The notes under the pieces were generated by a model. It had not been told where the DNA came from. It saw nothing but the letters and a program-made list of their open reading frames with translations, and did not search any database. Source: Pseudomonadota bacterium (lineage in GTDB: Bacteria; Pseudomonadota; Gammaproteobacteria; Burkholderiales; Burkholderiaceae_B). From it: a stretch of 9,382 bases of DNA. The first letter of the stretch is position 1. The number at the start of each line of letters is the position of its first letter. Positions 1-6,395 of the stretch are shown one piece after another. The stretch covers positions 1 through 9,382 of the forward strand of contig JAEYVD010000197.1 in assembly GCA_023432075.1 (NCBI GenBank), in the 5' to 3' direction. The position numbers and the translations under genes were made by a program.

Positions 1-1
1 C

Positions 2-175
2 ACCGACATGAACCCGGCCGACGGCGACCGCGCCGCCGACATGGTGGCGGTGCTGTCCTTGCCCCACTACGGCCAAGCGCGCGACATCGCGGGGATGGTC
101 GCATTTTTGGCAGGACCCGAAGGCCGCTACGTCACCGGCGCAAGTCTTGCGGTGGACGGCGGCTACGCGGCTTGA
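2..175 (+). CDS. Short-chain dehydrogenase/reductase (SDR), C-terminal end only
   Basis: The last 57 codons of a gene that begins before the window. The reading frame is open from base 2 to a TGA at 173-175. The fragment starts with a TDMNP stretch, which matches the loop after the SDR active site (usually PG-x-[IV]-x-T-x-[ML]). It continues with YGQARDIAGMVAFLAGPEG and ends YVTGASLAVDGGYAA. The VTG-x-x-[LI]-x-[VI]-DGG end is the standard C-terminus of classical SDR enzymes of the FabG-like group, which reduce or oxidise alcohol/carbonyl groups with NAD(P). The Rossmann fold and the catalytic Tyr-Lys lie outside the window, so substrate and cofactor cannot be judged. No clear terminator follows before the tRNA promoter at 208. 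Confidence 0.88.
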   Translation, partial: TDMNPADGDRAADMVAVLSLPHYGQARDIAGMVAFLAGPEGRYVTGASLAVDGGYAA

Positions 176-207
176 TGCGGTTCGTCGAAACTTTTTTGCC
201 ACCCGAC

Positions 208-236
208 TTGCACAAACAAAAAAAGCCCCATATAAT
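208..236 (+). promoter_or_regulatory. Sigma70 promoter of the tRNA-Lys gene
   Basis: TTGCAC at 208-213 and a perfect TATAAT at 231-236 are separated by exactly 17 bases. The spacer is rich in A. Transcription should start near 243, giving a leader of about 70 bases before the mature tRNA, to be removed by RNase P. The strength fits a stable-RNA gene. Confidence 0.85.
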
Positions 237-313
237 CTTTCTTCTTCGCAGCACACACATAACGAAACGCTACGGCGCACAGCGCAGCAGCAGATCAAAG
301 TGAGTGACTTGCA

Positions 314-389
314 GGGCTGTTAGCTCAGTTGGTAGAGCAGCGGACTCTTAATCCGTAGGTCGAGTGTTCGAGCCACTCACAGCCCACCA
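314..389 (+). tRNA. tRNA-Lys, anticodon CTT
   Basis: A 76-base cloverleaf with an encoded CCA end (387-389). The acceptor stem pairs GGGCTGT (314-320) with ACAGCCC (379-385), and the discriminator base is A386. The D arm contains AGCTCAGTTGGTAGAGC. The anticodon stem GCGGA/TCCGT (one G-T pair) encloses the loop CTCTTAA, placing anticodon CTT at 347-349 (tRNA positions 34-36), which reads AAG lysine codons. The T arm is GAGTG-TTCGAGC-CACTC. The gene has its own promoter at 208-236 and terminator at 410-439, so it is a single-tRNA transcription unit. A CTT lysine tRNA usually accompanies a TTT one elsewhere in high-GC genomes. Confidence 0.97.
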
Positions 390-409
390 GAATTCTTCGG
401 CAGTACATC

Positions 410-439
410 AAAAAGCCCACCGGTCTCGGTGGGCTTTTT
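410..439. terminator. Bidirectional intrinsic terminator between tRNA-Lys and the GGDEF/EAL gene
   Basis: A perfect 13-bp inverted repeat: AAAAAGCCCACCG (410-422), loop GTCT (423-426), CGGTGGGCTTTTT (427-439). The A tract on the left becomes a T tract on the other strand, so the same hairpin works in both directions. On the plus strand it ends the tRNA transcript 20 bases after the CCA. On the minus strand it lies 38 bases beyond the stop codon of the convergent GGDEF/EAL gene. Confidence 0.92.
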
Positions 440-477
440 GCATTGCTTCGCAATTATTGTCTTGGCGCGTGCAACCG

Positions 478-2391
478 TCATGCCAATATCCGCAGCGCCG
501 TCTCAATGCCAAACGCCTGCGCAAATTGCTGCGCCGGCAGCGGCTTGCCGAACAGATACCCCTGTCCCTCTTCACAATGCTCGGCCAGCAGCCGTTCGCG
601 TTGCGCGTCTGTTTCGATGCCTTCGGCGATCGTGTTCAGGTCAAAACTGCGCGCCACGTCCACGATGGCGCGGATCACGGTGGCGTCGCGGTTTGACTCC
701 AGCATGCCGCTGACAAACGAGCGGTCGATCTTGATGCGCGTGATGGGGTGGGTCTTCAACAGGCTTAGCGACGCGTACCCCGTGCCGAAGTCATCGAACG
801 AGATGCCCACGCCTTGCGCACGCAGGCGCTGCAGCGTTTCCAGCACCGTGTCGTCGCTGTTCAGCACGATGTTCTCGGTGATTTCCAGTTCCAGCGCCTC
901 GGGCGGCAGGCCGTGCCGGTCGAGCGTCTGCGCGACCTCGGCCGCCAGGTCTCCCTCACGGAATTGCACGCCGAATAGGTTCACGGCGATGCGGAAGTCG
1001 TGCAAACCGCTGCGGCGCCAGAACGCGGCCTGGCCGCAGGCTTCGTTCAACACCCACGAGCCCACGGTGCCGGCCAGCGGTCCGCCTTCCAGGGAGGGCA
1101 GAAATACGCCTGGCGCCAGCAGGCCCAGTTGGGGATGACGCCATCGCAACAGCGCTTCGGCGCCGGTCAGCGCGCCGGTGGCCAGGTGGATCTGCGGCTG
1201 GTAGAAGAGCAGGAATTCGCCTTTGGCGACCGCGCGGTGCAGCTCCATGCCGTACAGGCGCCGCGCGACGGCTTCCATGCGCAGGTTGGGGGCGAAGACA
1301 GAGACGCGGCCGCGGCCAACCGACTTGGCCTTGACCAGGGCGAGATCGGCGTTGCCGACAAGCTCGAGCGCTTCGTGGGCATGCAATGGCGCAATGGCCA
1401 CGCCGCAGCTTGCGGTGAGCCGAAGCTCCTGTCCCGCGATATGGAGGGGTTCGGCAATCCGCGCGAGTGCCTGCTGCGCCAATTGCGTTGCCTGCGTCAG
1501 GTCGCCGGCGTCGTGCTGCAGGATGGCGAATTCGTCGCTGCCCAGGCGTGCGACGGTGTCGCAGGGATCCGCCGTACGCTCCAGGCGCGCCGACAGTTCC
1601 CGCAAGATCGCGTCGCCGATCGCGTGGCCCATGGTGTCGTTGATGTCCTTGAAGCCGTCCAGATCCAGCATCAGGATGGCGGCGGGACACGGGCGCGCCA
1701 GGACTTCTTCCACGCGCCGATAGAAGACGCCGCGGTTGGCCAGGCCCGTCAGCGGATCGAAGCCGGTGAATTTGCGTGCGTCCTCGTCATGCCGCATGGG
1801 CGCGGGTTCCGCGCCGGAACGGGGCGCGGCGGCCAGGTGCGCTCGCCGCTCGGCCGTGGCCCGCTCGCTTATCGTGCGGGCGCGCTCGGCGTTGACCTCG
1901 ACACGCCGAAGCTCGAGACGGTCGGACGCCATGCGGGCCAGTTCGCGCAAGCGGTCCTTGTCTTCCTCGCTGAAGTCGGTGTGCGGTTCCGTGTCGATGA
2001 CGCACAGCGCGCCCAGCGGATGGCCTTCGGGGGAACTCAAAGGCACGCCGGCATAGAACCGGATGCTTGCCGCGCCGCAGACGAGGGGATTGTCATGAAA
2101 GCGTTCGTCCAGCCGGGCATCCGGCACGACCATGACGTCGTCCTGCAAGACAGCGTGAGCGCAGAAGGAGACGTCGCGGCGCATGTCCGTTTCCTGAACG
2201 CCTATGCTGGCCGCAAAGAAGACATGATCGCTGCCGATCATGTTGATGGCCGACACCGGCATGTTGAACATGCGCGATGCAATGCGGACGACCGGATCAA
2301 GACTGGGCAGCGCGCGCCGCGTATCCAGACCATATTCCGACAAGGCACGCAGCCTCTCGGTCTCGCTCGGCAGAGGTGGGGGGCATTTCAT
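478..2391 (-). CDS. GAF-GGDEF-EAL cyclic-di-GMP protein, probable phosphodiesterase
   Basis: A 637-residue cytoplasmic protein with no membrane segment. Residues about 20-165 form a GAF sensor domain (FYAGVPL and GALCVID motifs). A helical linker spans about 160-205, GGDEF about 207-370, and EAL about 383-630. The EAL domain keeps its metal and catalytic residues: EALLRW 412-417, N471, ITE 504-506, DDFGTGY 533-539, K554, EGIE 590-593 and QGY 610-612. The GGDEF domain keeps DPLTGLANR 212-220 and LDLDGFKDIND 242-252, but its signature is GSDEF (284-288). The RxxD inhibitory site is DPCD (275-278), so it lacks the arginine. By family knowledge this suggests cyclic-di-GMP breakdown, perhaps with GTP binding by the GGDEF domain, controlled by an unknown GAF ligand. 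The ATG at 2391 is fixed by AAAGGAGG (2398-2405, minus strand) 6 bases upstream. Enzyme direction is inferred. Confidence 0.95.
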   Translation of the reverse strand: MKCPPPLPSETERLRALSEYGLDTRRALPSLDPVVRIASRMFNMPVSAINMIGSDHVFFAASIGVQETDMRRDVSFCAHAVLQDDVMVVPDARLDERFHDNPLVCGAASIRFYAGVPLSSPEGHPLGALCVIDTEPHTDFSEEDKDRLRELARMASDRLELRRVEVNAERARTISERATAERRAHLAAAPRSGAEPAPMRHDEDARKFTGFDPLTGLANRGVFYRRVEEVLARPCPAAILMLDLDGFKDINDTMGHAIGDAILRELSARLERTADPCDTVARLGSDEFAILQHDAGDLTQATQLAQQALARIAEPLHIAGQELRLTASCGVAIAPLHAHEALELVGNADLALVKAKSVGRGRVSVFAPNLRMEAVARRLYGMELHRAVAKGEFLLFYQPQIHLATGALTGAEALLRWRHPQLGLLAPGVFLPSLEGGPLAGTVGSWVLNEACGQAAFWRRSGLHDFRIAVNLFGVQFREGDLAAEVAQTLDRHGLPPEALELEITENIVLNSDDTVLETLQRLRAQGVGISFDDFGTGYASLSLLKTHPITRIKIDRSFVSGMLESNRDATVIRAIVDVARSFDLNTIAEGIETDAQRERLLAEHCEEGQGYLFGKPLPAQQFAQAFGIETALRILA

Positions 2392-2830
2392 CTACAGCCT
2401 CCTTTCTATTTCTCCTTGTGCTGCGCCGTTCTGGATTTCCCTGCGTTGCGGGGGCAAGCCGCGCAACGAATCACCGTCCCGGCCGGGGGCCTGCGGGGAC
2501 ACGCGGGAGGCGCCGAAGAACCAGTATCGAAGTGTGACGCGATCGGGACAAATTCGCAGACACACCTGTAACTGAATGTTCTGGTTTTGAATTTATCGCA
2601 GGTTTCTCCGTTTTTCCAGCGTGCGGCGGGGCGCGATCCCGCGAACACCCATGACGCCGCCGTCGCGCGCGCGGTTCCACGCGATACGCGCCCAACGCGT
2701 CATAGCCATTACTGGCAGGTCAAAAACGATCATTTTCTTGCGTGGGAGGTTTTCAGCTTGCATTCATCGTTGCGTCACACGTGGCAAACAGAATGCGGGC
2801 CTCGATCAGCTTCCGCGGGAAAAAAGGAAA
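2392..2830. other. 439-base divergent intergenic spacer
   Basis: The spacer separates the start of the minus-strand GGDEF/EAL gene from the start of the plus-strand nucleotidase gene. It holds the strong AAAGGAGG ribosome site and the candidate promoter of the first gene. It also has a 7-bp inverted repeat CGTTGCG/CGCAACG (2444-2450 and 2462-2468, 11-base loop) in that gene's leader. Toward the nucleotidase gene (2600-2830) I found no convincing -35/-10 pair; TTGCGT near 2749 has only a poor -10 partner. The nucleotidase frame is open back to 2621, but that extension has no protein-like features. I see no RNA gene, riboswitch or mobile remnant. Confidence 0.6.
2523..2551 (-). promoter_or_regulatory. 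Candidate sigma70 promoter of the GGDEF/EAL gene
   Basis: On the minus strand, TTGTCC (2546-2551) and GATACT (2523-2528) lie 17 bases apart, each matching the sigma70 consensus at four of six positions. Initiation would fall near 2516 and leave a leader of about 125 bases before the ATG at 2391. Called on pattern only. Confidence 0.4.
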
Positions 2831-4756
2831 ATGAAGTTCTGGAATCGGAATGTGCTGGCCTGCGCCGTCATGAGTGCGATGACGCTGATTGCGGGTTGCG
2901 GTGGCGATAACGGCAACGATGACGAAACGCCGCCGGTCACCGAAGAACCGCCCGCGCAGGCCCGGCCGCTGGAACTCACGATCCTTCACATCAACGACCA
3001 CCATTCCACGCTGGACGGCAAGGACAAGACGCTGACGCTGAAGAACGCGGCCGGGGTCGATACCGACGTGACCGTGTCCGCCGCCGGCATGCCGCGCGTG
3101 AAGGCCGCCATCGACCAGCTGGCCGCGAATTCGCCGAACGTGCTGAAGCTGCATGCGGGCGATGCGCAGACCGGCACGCTGTATTTCAACCGCGCCGGCG
3201 CGCCGGGCGAGGCCGATGCCGCGCTGATGAACACGGTGTGCTTCGATGCGATGGCCGTCGGCAACCACGAGTTCGACAAGGGCGACGACGGCCTGAAGCG
3301 GTTTGTGGACTTCCTGCACGCTGGCGCCTGCAAGACGCCGGTCCTGAGCGCGAACGTGAGCTTTGGCGCCAGTTCGCCGTTGCAGGGCGCCGATCTGGTC
3401 AAGCCCGCCGTCGTTGTCGAGCGCGATGCCCAGAAGATCGGCATTGTCGGCCTGACCATCGCCAGCAAGACCAAGGAATCGTCGAGCCCCAATGCGGACA
3501 CGACGTTCTCCGACGAAGCGGTGGCCGCCCAGGGGCAGATCGATGCCCTGCGGGCCAACGGCGTGAACAAGATCATCTTGCTGAGCCATATCGGCTACGG
3601 CTACGACAAGGATGTGATTGCCAAACTGAGCGGCGTGGACGTGGTCGTGGGGGGCGATTCGCACACGCTGCTGGGTCCCGACGCCATGAAGACGCTGAAC
3701 GTGGGCACGCCGGGCGGCGCCTACCCCACGCGTCTGACCGACAAGGACGGCAAGCAGGTCTGCCTGGTGCAGGCGTGGGAATACGCGCAGGTCGTGGGCG
3801 AGCTCAAGGTCAGCTTCGATGCCAATGGCGACGTGACGAACTGCGCGGGGACGCCTCATGTGCTGATCGACAGCGACTATCGGGTCAAGACGGGCAATAC
3901 GCTTGTGGCCGCGTCCGACGCCGATCGCGCCGCCTTCAAGGCCGAGGTCGCAGCCACCGGTTTCCTGCGTGAGCAGATGCCGGACGCCTCCGCGGTGTCG
4001 GTGCTGCAACCGTTCAAGGACAAGATCGACGTCTTCAGCAAGACCAACGTTGCGCAGGTGCCGCTGGAGCTGTGCTTTCGCCGCATTCCGGGTCCCACGC
4101 CCGCCAGCAATGCGGCCAGCCCGGCTTGCGAGAGCGAAGGCAACGTCGCCCTGCGCGGCGGCGACATCCAGCAGATGGTCGCGCAAGCGTATCTGGACGT
4201 GGCCAACGCCGAATATGGCGGCGCCGACATGACCTTGCAAAGCGGCGGCGGCGTGCGGCGGGCCTTGAACGGCACCGTGACGGCGGCCGACGTGATCGCC
4301 GTGGTCCCGTTCGGCAACATGCTGTGGCGCCTGGACCTGACCGCCAACGAGGTCCGGTCCATGATCGAGGACGGCCTGGAGGCGACGTACAAGCCGGGCG
4401 GCAAGGACGGTCCTTATCCCTACGCGGCGGGCTTGCGCTGGGACGTAACGGCCTCCAATGCGAAGGGCAGCCGCGCCAGCAACTTCCAAACCCTGGATCA
4501 GGCAACCGGCACGTGGCTGCCGCTGGACAACACGCGCACCTATCGCCTGTTCGTGCTGAGCTTCAATGCGACGGGTGGCGACGGCTACACGACCCTGGCC
4601 AACGTGCCGGCCGAGCGCCGTTCCGACATCGGTGTGCTGGACGCCGACGTTTTCCAGGCCTATATCGACATGCAGACGAGGGACGCGGGCACAGGCCTGC
4701 CGATTCTGAATCGTATCGACAACGACCGGTACAGCACGCACGTCTGGCAGCCGTGA
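2831..4756 (+). CDS. Lipoprotein metallophosphatase / 5'-nucleotidase (UshA type)
   Basis: A 641-residue exported protein. The N-terminus is a lipoprotein signal ending LIAGC (lipobox 19-23); Cys23 would be lipidated, and glycine after it suggests outer-membrane sorting. An acidic, proline-rich linker (about 24-45) follows. The metallophosphoesterase domain (about 47-330) has the dimetal motifs ND-H-H (D56, H58), GD 110-111, GNHE 144-147, H253 and GDSH 275-278. The 5'-nucleotidase C-terminal domain (about 395-615) has QSGGGVR 470-476, FPFGN-like VPFGN and NATGGDGY 579-586, the nucleotide-base-binding region of this family. It probably removes phosphate from external nucleotides for nucleoside and phosphate uptake; the exact substrate is not shown. 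The ATG at 2831 is chosen because the signal peptide begins there, with AAGGA just upstream (spacing short). The frame is open back to 2621, so longer starts are possible but would bury the signal. Confidence 0.93.
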   Translation: MKFWNRNVLACAVMSAMTLIAGCGGDNGNDDETPPVTEEPPAQARPLELTILHINDHHSTLDGKDKTLTLKNAAGVDTDVTVSAAGMPRVKAAIDQLAANSPNVLKLHAGDAQTGTLYFNRAGAPGEADAALMNTVCFDAMAVGNHEFDKGDDGLKRFVDFLHAGACKTPVLSANVSFGASSPLQGADLVKPAVVVERDAQKIGIVGLTIASKTKESSSPNADTTFSDEAVAAQGQIDALRANGVNKIILLSHIGYGYDKDVIAKLSGVDVVVGGDSHTLLGPDAMKTLNVGTPGGAYPTRLTDKDGKQVCLVQAWEYAQVVGELKVSFDANGDVTNCAGTPHVLIDSDYRVKTGNTLVAASDADRAAFKAEVAATGFLREQMPDASAVSVLQPFKDKIDVFSKTNVAQVPLELCFRRIPGPTPASNAASPACESEGNVALRGGDIQQMVAQAYLDVANAEYGGADMTLQSGGGVRRALNGTVTAADVIAVVPFGNMLWRLDLTANEVRSMIEDGLEATYKPGGKDGPYPYAAGLRWDVTASNAKGSRASNFQTLDQATGTWLPLDNTRTYRLFVLSFNATGGDGYTTLANVPAERRSDIGVLDADVFQAYIDMQTRDAGTGLPILNRIDNDRYSTHVWQP

Positions 4757-4764
4757 TCGAAGGT

Positions 4765-4801
4765 GGGGCGTCCGGGCGTACAAAATGTTGCCCGACGCCC
4801 C
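4765..4801 (+). terminator. GC-rich hairpin after the nucleotidase gene, possible terminator
   Basis: GGGGCGT (4765-4771) pairs with ACGCCCC (4795-4801), and after a one-base bulge CGGGC pairs with GCCCG. The hairpin starts 9 bases past the stop codon. There is no T tract after it, so it is a weak intrinsic terminator or a 3'-end stabiliser. Confidence 0.4.
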
Positions 4802-4810
4802 GCAGCCCCT

Positions 4811-4819
4811 TGCTAGCAT
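4811..4819 (+). promoter_or_regulatory. Weak candidate extended -10 element for the OmpA-family gene
   Basis: TGCTAGCAT (4811-4819) fits the TGnTAnnnT extended -10 pattern and lies 48 bases before the ATG at 4868. The nearest -35-like word, TTGCCC (4788-4793), is 20 bases from TAGCAT, too far for a good pair. The element falls in the right place, between the preceding hairpin and the gene. Confidence 0.25.
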
Positions 4820-4867
4820 GATCCACGCCGGAATCAACCGGTATCTGGATGGACAGTGGAGGTTGCC

Positions 4868-5512
4868 ATGAACTCAAGAACAATCAACCGGATCGCCGTG
4901 CTTGCGACCGCGGGCGTGCTGCTGGCCGGTTGCGCGACGCAACAACAAACGAATACCGCTGTCGGAACGGGCGCGGGCGCGGCGTTGGGCGCTGGCATTG
5001 GCGCGTTGATCGGTCACGGCAAGGGCGCCGCGATCGGCGCCGGCATCGGTGCGGTGGCGGGCGGCCTGGTGGGCTACAACTGGAAGGTGGTCAAGGAGGA
5101 CGTGCAGAACTCCGGCGCCTCGTCGCTGGGCATCGACGTTGTGGAAATGCCCGACGGCAGCCTGAAGGTCAATATTCCGAGCGGCGTGTCGTTCGATACG
5201 GACAAGACGCAGCTCAAGCCGGCATTGCTGCCGGTCCTCGATAGCGTGGCGCGGTCGCTGAACCAGCATCCCGAGCTGCGGGCCAAGGTGGTCGGCCATA
5301 CCGACAGCACCGGCTCGCTGGCGCACAACCAGACCCTGTCGGTGAATCGCGCCAAGAGCGTGACCGATTATCTGGCCAAGCAGGGGGTGGCGGGCACGCG
5401 TCTGTCCGTGGAGGGCCGTGGCCCGAACGATCCGATCGGCGACAATGCGACGGCCGAAGGGCGCGCGCTGAACCGGCGCGTGGAGATCTACCTGTACGCG
5501 GTCCGGCAGTAA
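4868..5512 (+). CDS. OmpA-family outer-membrane lipoprotein, YiaD-like
   Basis: A 214-residue protein. The signal peptide ends in lipobox LLAGC (18-22), giving a lipidated Cys22. Residues 33-69 are glycine-zipper repeats ([17 protein letters not shown] and [17 protein letters not shown]), a membrane-associating segment. The OmpA-like peptidoglycan-binding domain spans about 87-212, with HTDSTG 144-149 and the family pattern N-x2-LS-x2-RA-x2-V-x3-L complete at 154-169. The end, [15 protein letters not shown], closely resembles E. coli YiaD. By family knowledge it links the outer membrane to peptidoglycan and supports envelope stability. The ATG at 4868 is preferred: GTGGAGG lies 5 bases upstream, whereas an in-frame GTG at 4856 lies inside that ribosome site. 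A strong terminator follows at 5537. Confidence 0.93.
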   Translation: MNSRTINRIAVLATAGVLLAGCATQQQTNTAVGTGAGAALGAGIGALIGHGKGAAIGAGIGAVAGGLVGYNWKVVKEDVQNSGASSLGIDVVEMPDGSLKVNIPSGVSFDTDKTQLKPALLPVLDSVARSLNQHPELRAKVVGHTDSTGSLAHNQTLSVNRAKSVTDYLAKQGVAGTRLSVEGRGPNDPIGDNATAEGRALNRRVEIYLYAVRQ

Positions 5513-5536
5513 GCACGGGCGCATTCCTTGCTATCA

Positions 5537-5570
5537 GGCGGCTGGCGCGATGCGCGGCCGCCTTTTCTTT
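5537..5570 (+). terminator. Intrinsic terminator after the OmpA-family gene, inside the phhB leader
   Basis: GGCGGC (5537-5542) pairs with GCCGCC (5557-5562), and an inner GCGC/GCGC pair (5545-5548, 5552-5555) closes a GAT loop. The run TTTTCTTT (5563-5570) follows at once. It begins 24 bases after the stop codon at 5512. The phhB ribosome site GGAG (5573-5576) comes directly after the T tract. Confidence 0.82.
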
Positions 5571-5582
5571 CCGGAGTCTGTC

Positions 5583-5909
5583 ATGAGCGATTTTCCTCCC
5601 GCCCGCATCGGCACCGACACCGCGGTCGCCGCGCTCACCGGCTGGCAGGCCGTGGCCATGCGCGATGCCATCGAGAAGCGCTATCGCTTTCCCAACTTCA
5701 ATGCCGCGTTCGGCTTCATGGCGCGCGTGGCGATGTTTGCGGAAAAGCTGAACCATCATCCCGAATGGACCAACGTCTACAACCGCGTGGACGTGACGCT
5801 GACCACGCATGATGCGGGGGGCGTGACCGAGCTGGATGTGCGGATGGCGCAGTTCATGGACGAGGCGGCCGAACACGCGGGCGCGACGGCGCCGAAGGCG
5901 CAGCCCTGA
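5583..5909 (+). CDS. phhB: Pterin-4a-carbinolamine dehydratase
   Basis: A 108-residue protein of the PCD/DCoH family, at the usual length. It dehydrates 4a-hydroxytetrahydrobiopterin to quinonoid dihydropterin, recycling the pterin cofactor of aromatic amino acid hydroxylases. The family signature is complete: E54-x3-H58-H59-P60, five residues, Tyr66, nine residues, His76, then Asp85. Trp62 follows the HHP motif as in known members. The ATG at 5583 has GGAG (5573-5576) 6 bases upstream; an upstream in-frame ATG at 5550 lies inside the terminator hairpin and is not used. No phenylalanine hydroxylase gene is visible in the window, so this copy is not next to the usual partner here. It may serve another pterin-dependent enzyme or molybdopterin-related metabolism; that is speculation. 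The stop codon lies in the loop of an inverted repeat (5898-5929). Confidence 0.93.
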   Translation: MSDFPPARIGTDTAVAALTGWQAVAMRDAIEKRYRFPNFNAAFGFMARVAMFAEKLNHHPEWTNVYNRVDVTLTTHDAGGVTELDVRMAQFMDEAAEHAGATAPKAQP

Positions 5910-5929
5910 TTCGAGTTGCCGGGCTGCGC
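5898..5929. terminator. Inverted repeat between the convergent phhB and MarR genes
   Basis: A perfect 9-bp inverted repeat GCGCAGCCC (5898-5906) and GGGCTGCGC (5921-5929) with a 14-base loop that contains the phhB stop codon. It sits 10 bases from the end of the convergent MarR gene. Neither side has a T tract, so it may be a weak bidirectional end or an mRNA 3'-end stabiliser. Confidence 0.4.
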
Positions 5930-5939
5930 GGCCTGCTGC

Positions 5940-6395
5940 TCAATCCGCCGCGTCGCCGGCCTCGGTGTGCAGGTGGCCGATCAAGCGGTCCAGCATGTCG
6001 CCGAATTGCCGCTGTTCATCGGCGGTCAGGCAGCCGAAGATTTCGTCGTTGCGGCGCGCAATGAGATCGATGATGCGGCGGTAGTGCGTCAGGCCCTCGG
6101 CGGTCGGCGCCAGCACCACGCCGCGTCCGTCGGACGCGGAGACCTTTTTTTCGACAAGCCCGCGATCCACCAGCGCCTGCGCCGAGCGGCTGGCCTGGCC
6201 CTTGTTCAGATTGGCGGCGCGTGCCAAATCGTTGACCGACAGCGGCGCAAACCGGCCGATGGCGGCGAGGCAGCGCGCCTCGCCCAGCGGAATGTCGCAG
6301 TCCTTGAGATAGGCCCGATTCGTGTCGCGGTCCGTGATCTTGTTGAGCACATGAAGGCGGTAGGTGAGGAATCGTTCCAGGGAGGGCGTTTTCAC
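5940..6395 (-). CDS. MarR-family transcriptional regulator
   Basis: A 151-residue winged-helix DNA-binding protein, normal length for MarR. An N-terminal dimerisation helix (about 5-30) is followed by the helix-turn-helix (about 53-82, with LARAANLNKGQASRSAQALV as second and recognition helices). The beta wing holds the conserved D-x-R (Asp89, Arg91, in SDGRGVVLAPTAEG), and the C-terminal dimer helices span about 102-145. MarR proteins usually repress by binding short palindromes as dimers and leave DNA on binding a small aromatic ligand. The start is GTG at 6395: it overlaps the stop of the preceding 80-residue gene as GTGA, and no other start fits. There is no ribosome site, which fits translational coupling. 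As last gene of the monooxygenase operon it probably controls the promoter at 8286-8314, including its own expression; this is inferred. Confidence 0.9.
   Translation of the reverse strand: MKTPSLERFLTYRLHVLNKITDRDTNRAYLKDCDIPLGEARCLAAIGRFAPLSVNDLARAANLNKGQASRSAQALVDRGLVEKKVSASDGRGVVLAPTAEGLTHYRRIIDLIARRNDEIFGCLTADEQRQFGDMLDRLIGHLHTEAGDAAD

Noticed and set aside
176..207. A possible terminator after the dehydrogenase gene, from the run of T near 192.
   Set aside because: No stable hairpin precedes the T run.
314..389. The tRNA gene as an integration site for a genomic island.
   Set aside because: There is no integrase, no duplicated 3' tRNA end and no change in gene style downstream. The tRNA is followed at once by its own terminator and a core-like gene.
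1000..2571. A 523-codon plus-strand open frame opposite the GGDEF/EAL gene.
   Set aside because: No recognisable motif, low-complexity A/R/G/Q composition and no ribosome site, while the minus strand encodes three clear domains.
2700..2730. A possible Pho box (CGTCATA plus TTACTGG) upstream of the nucleotidase gene.
   Set aside because: Only the first half resembles the consensus. The second half is poor, so it is not supported beyond chance.
2753..4837. A very long minus-strand open frame (694 codons) opposite the nucleotidase gene.
   Set aside because: High-GC genes often leave the antisense frame open. The translation is rich in R, H, A and V without domain motifs, while the plus strand has a complete enzyme.
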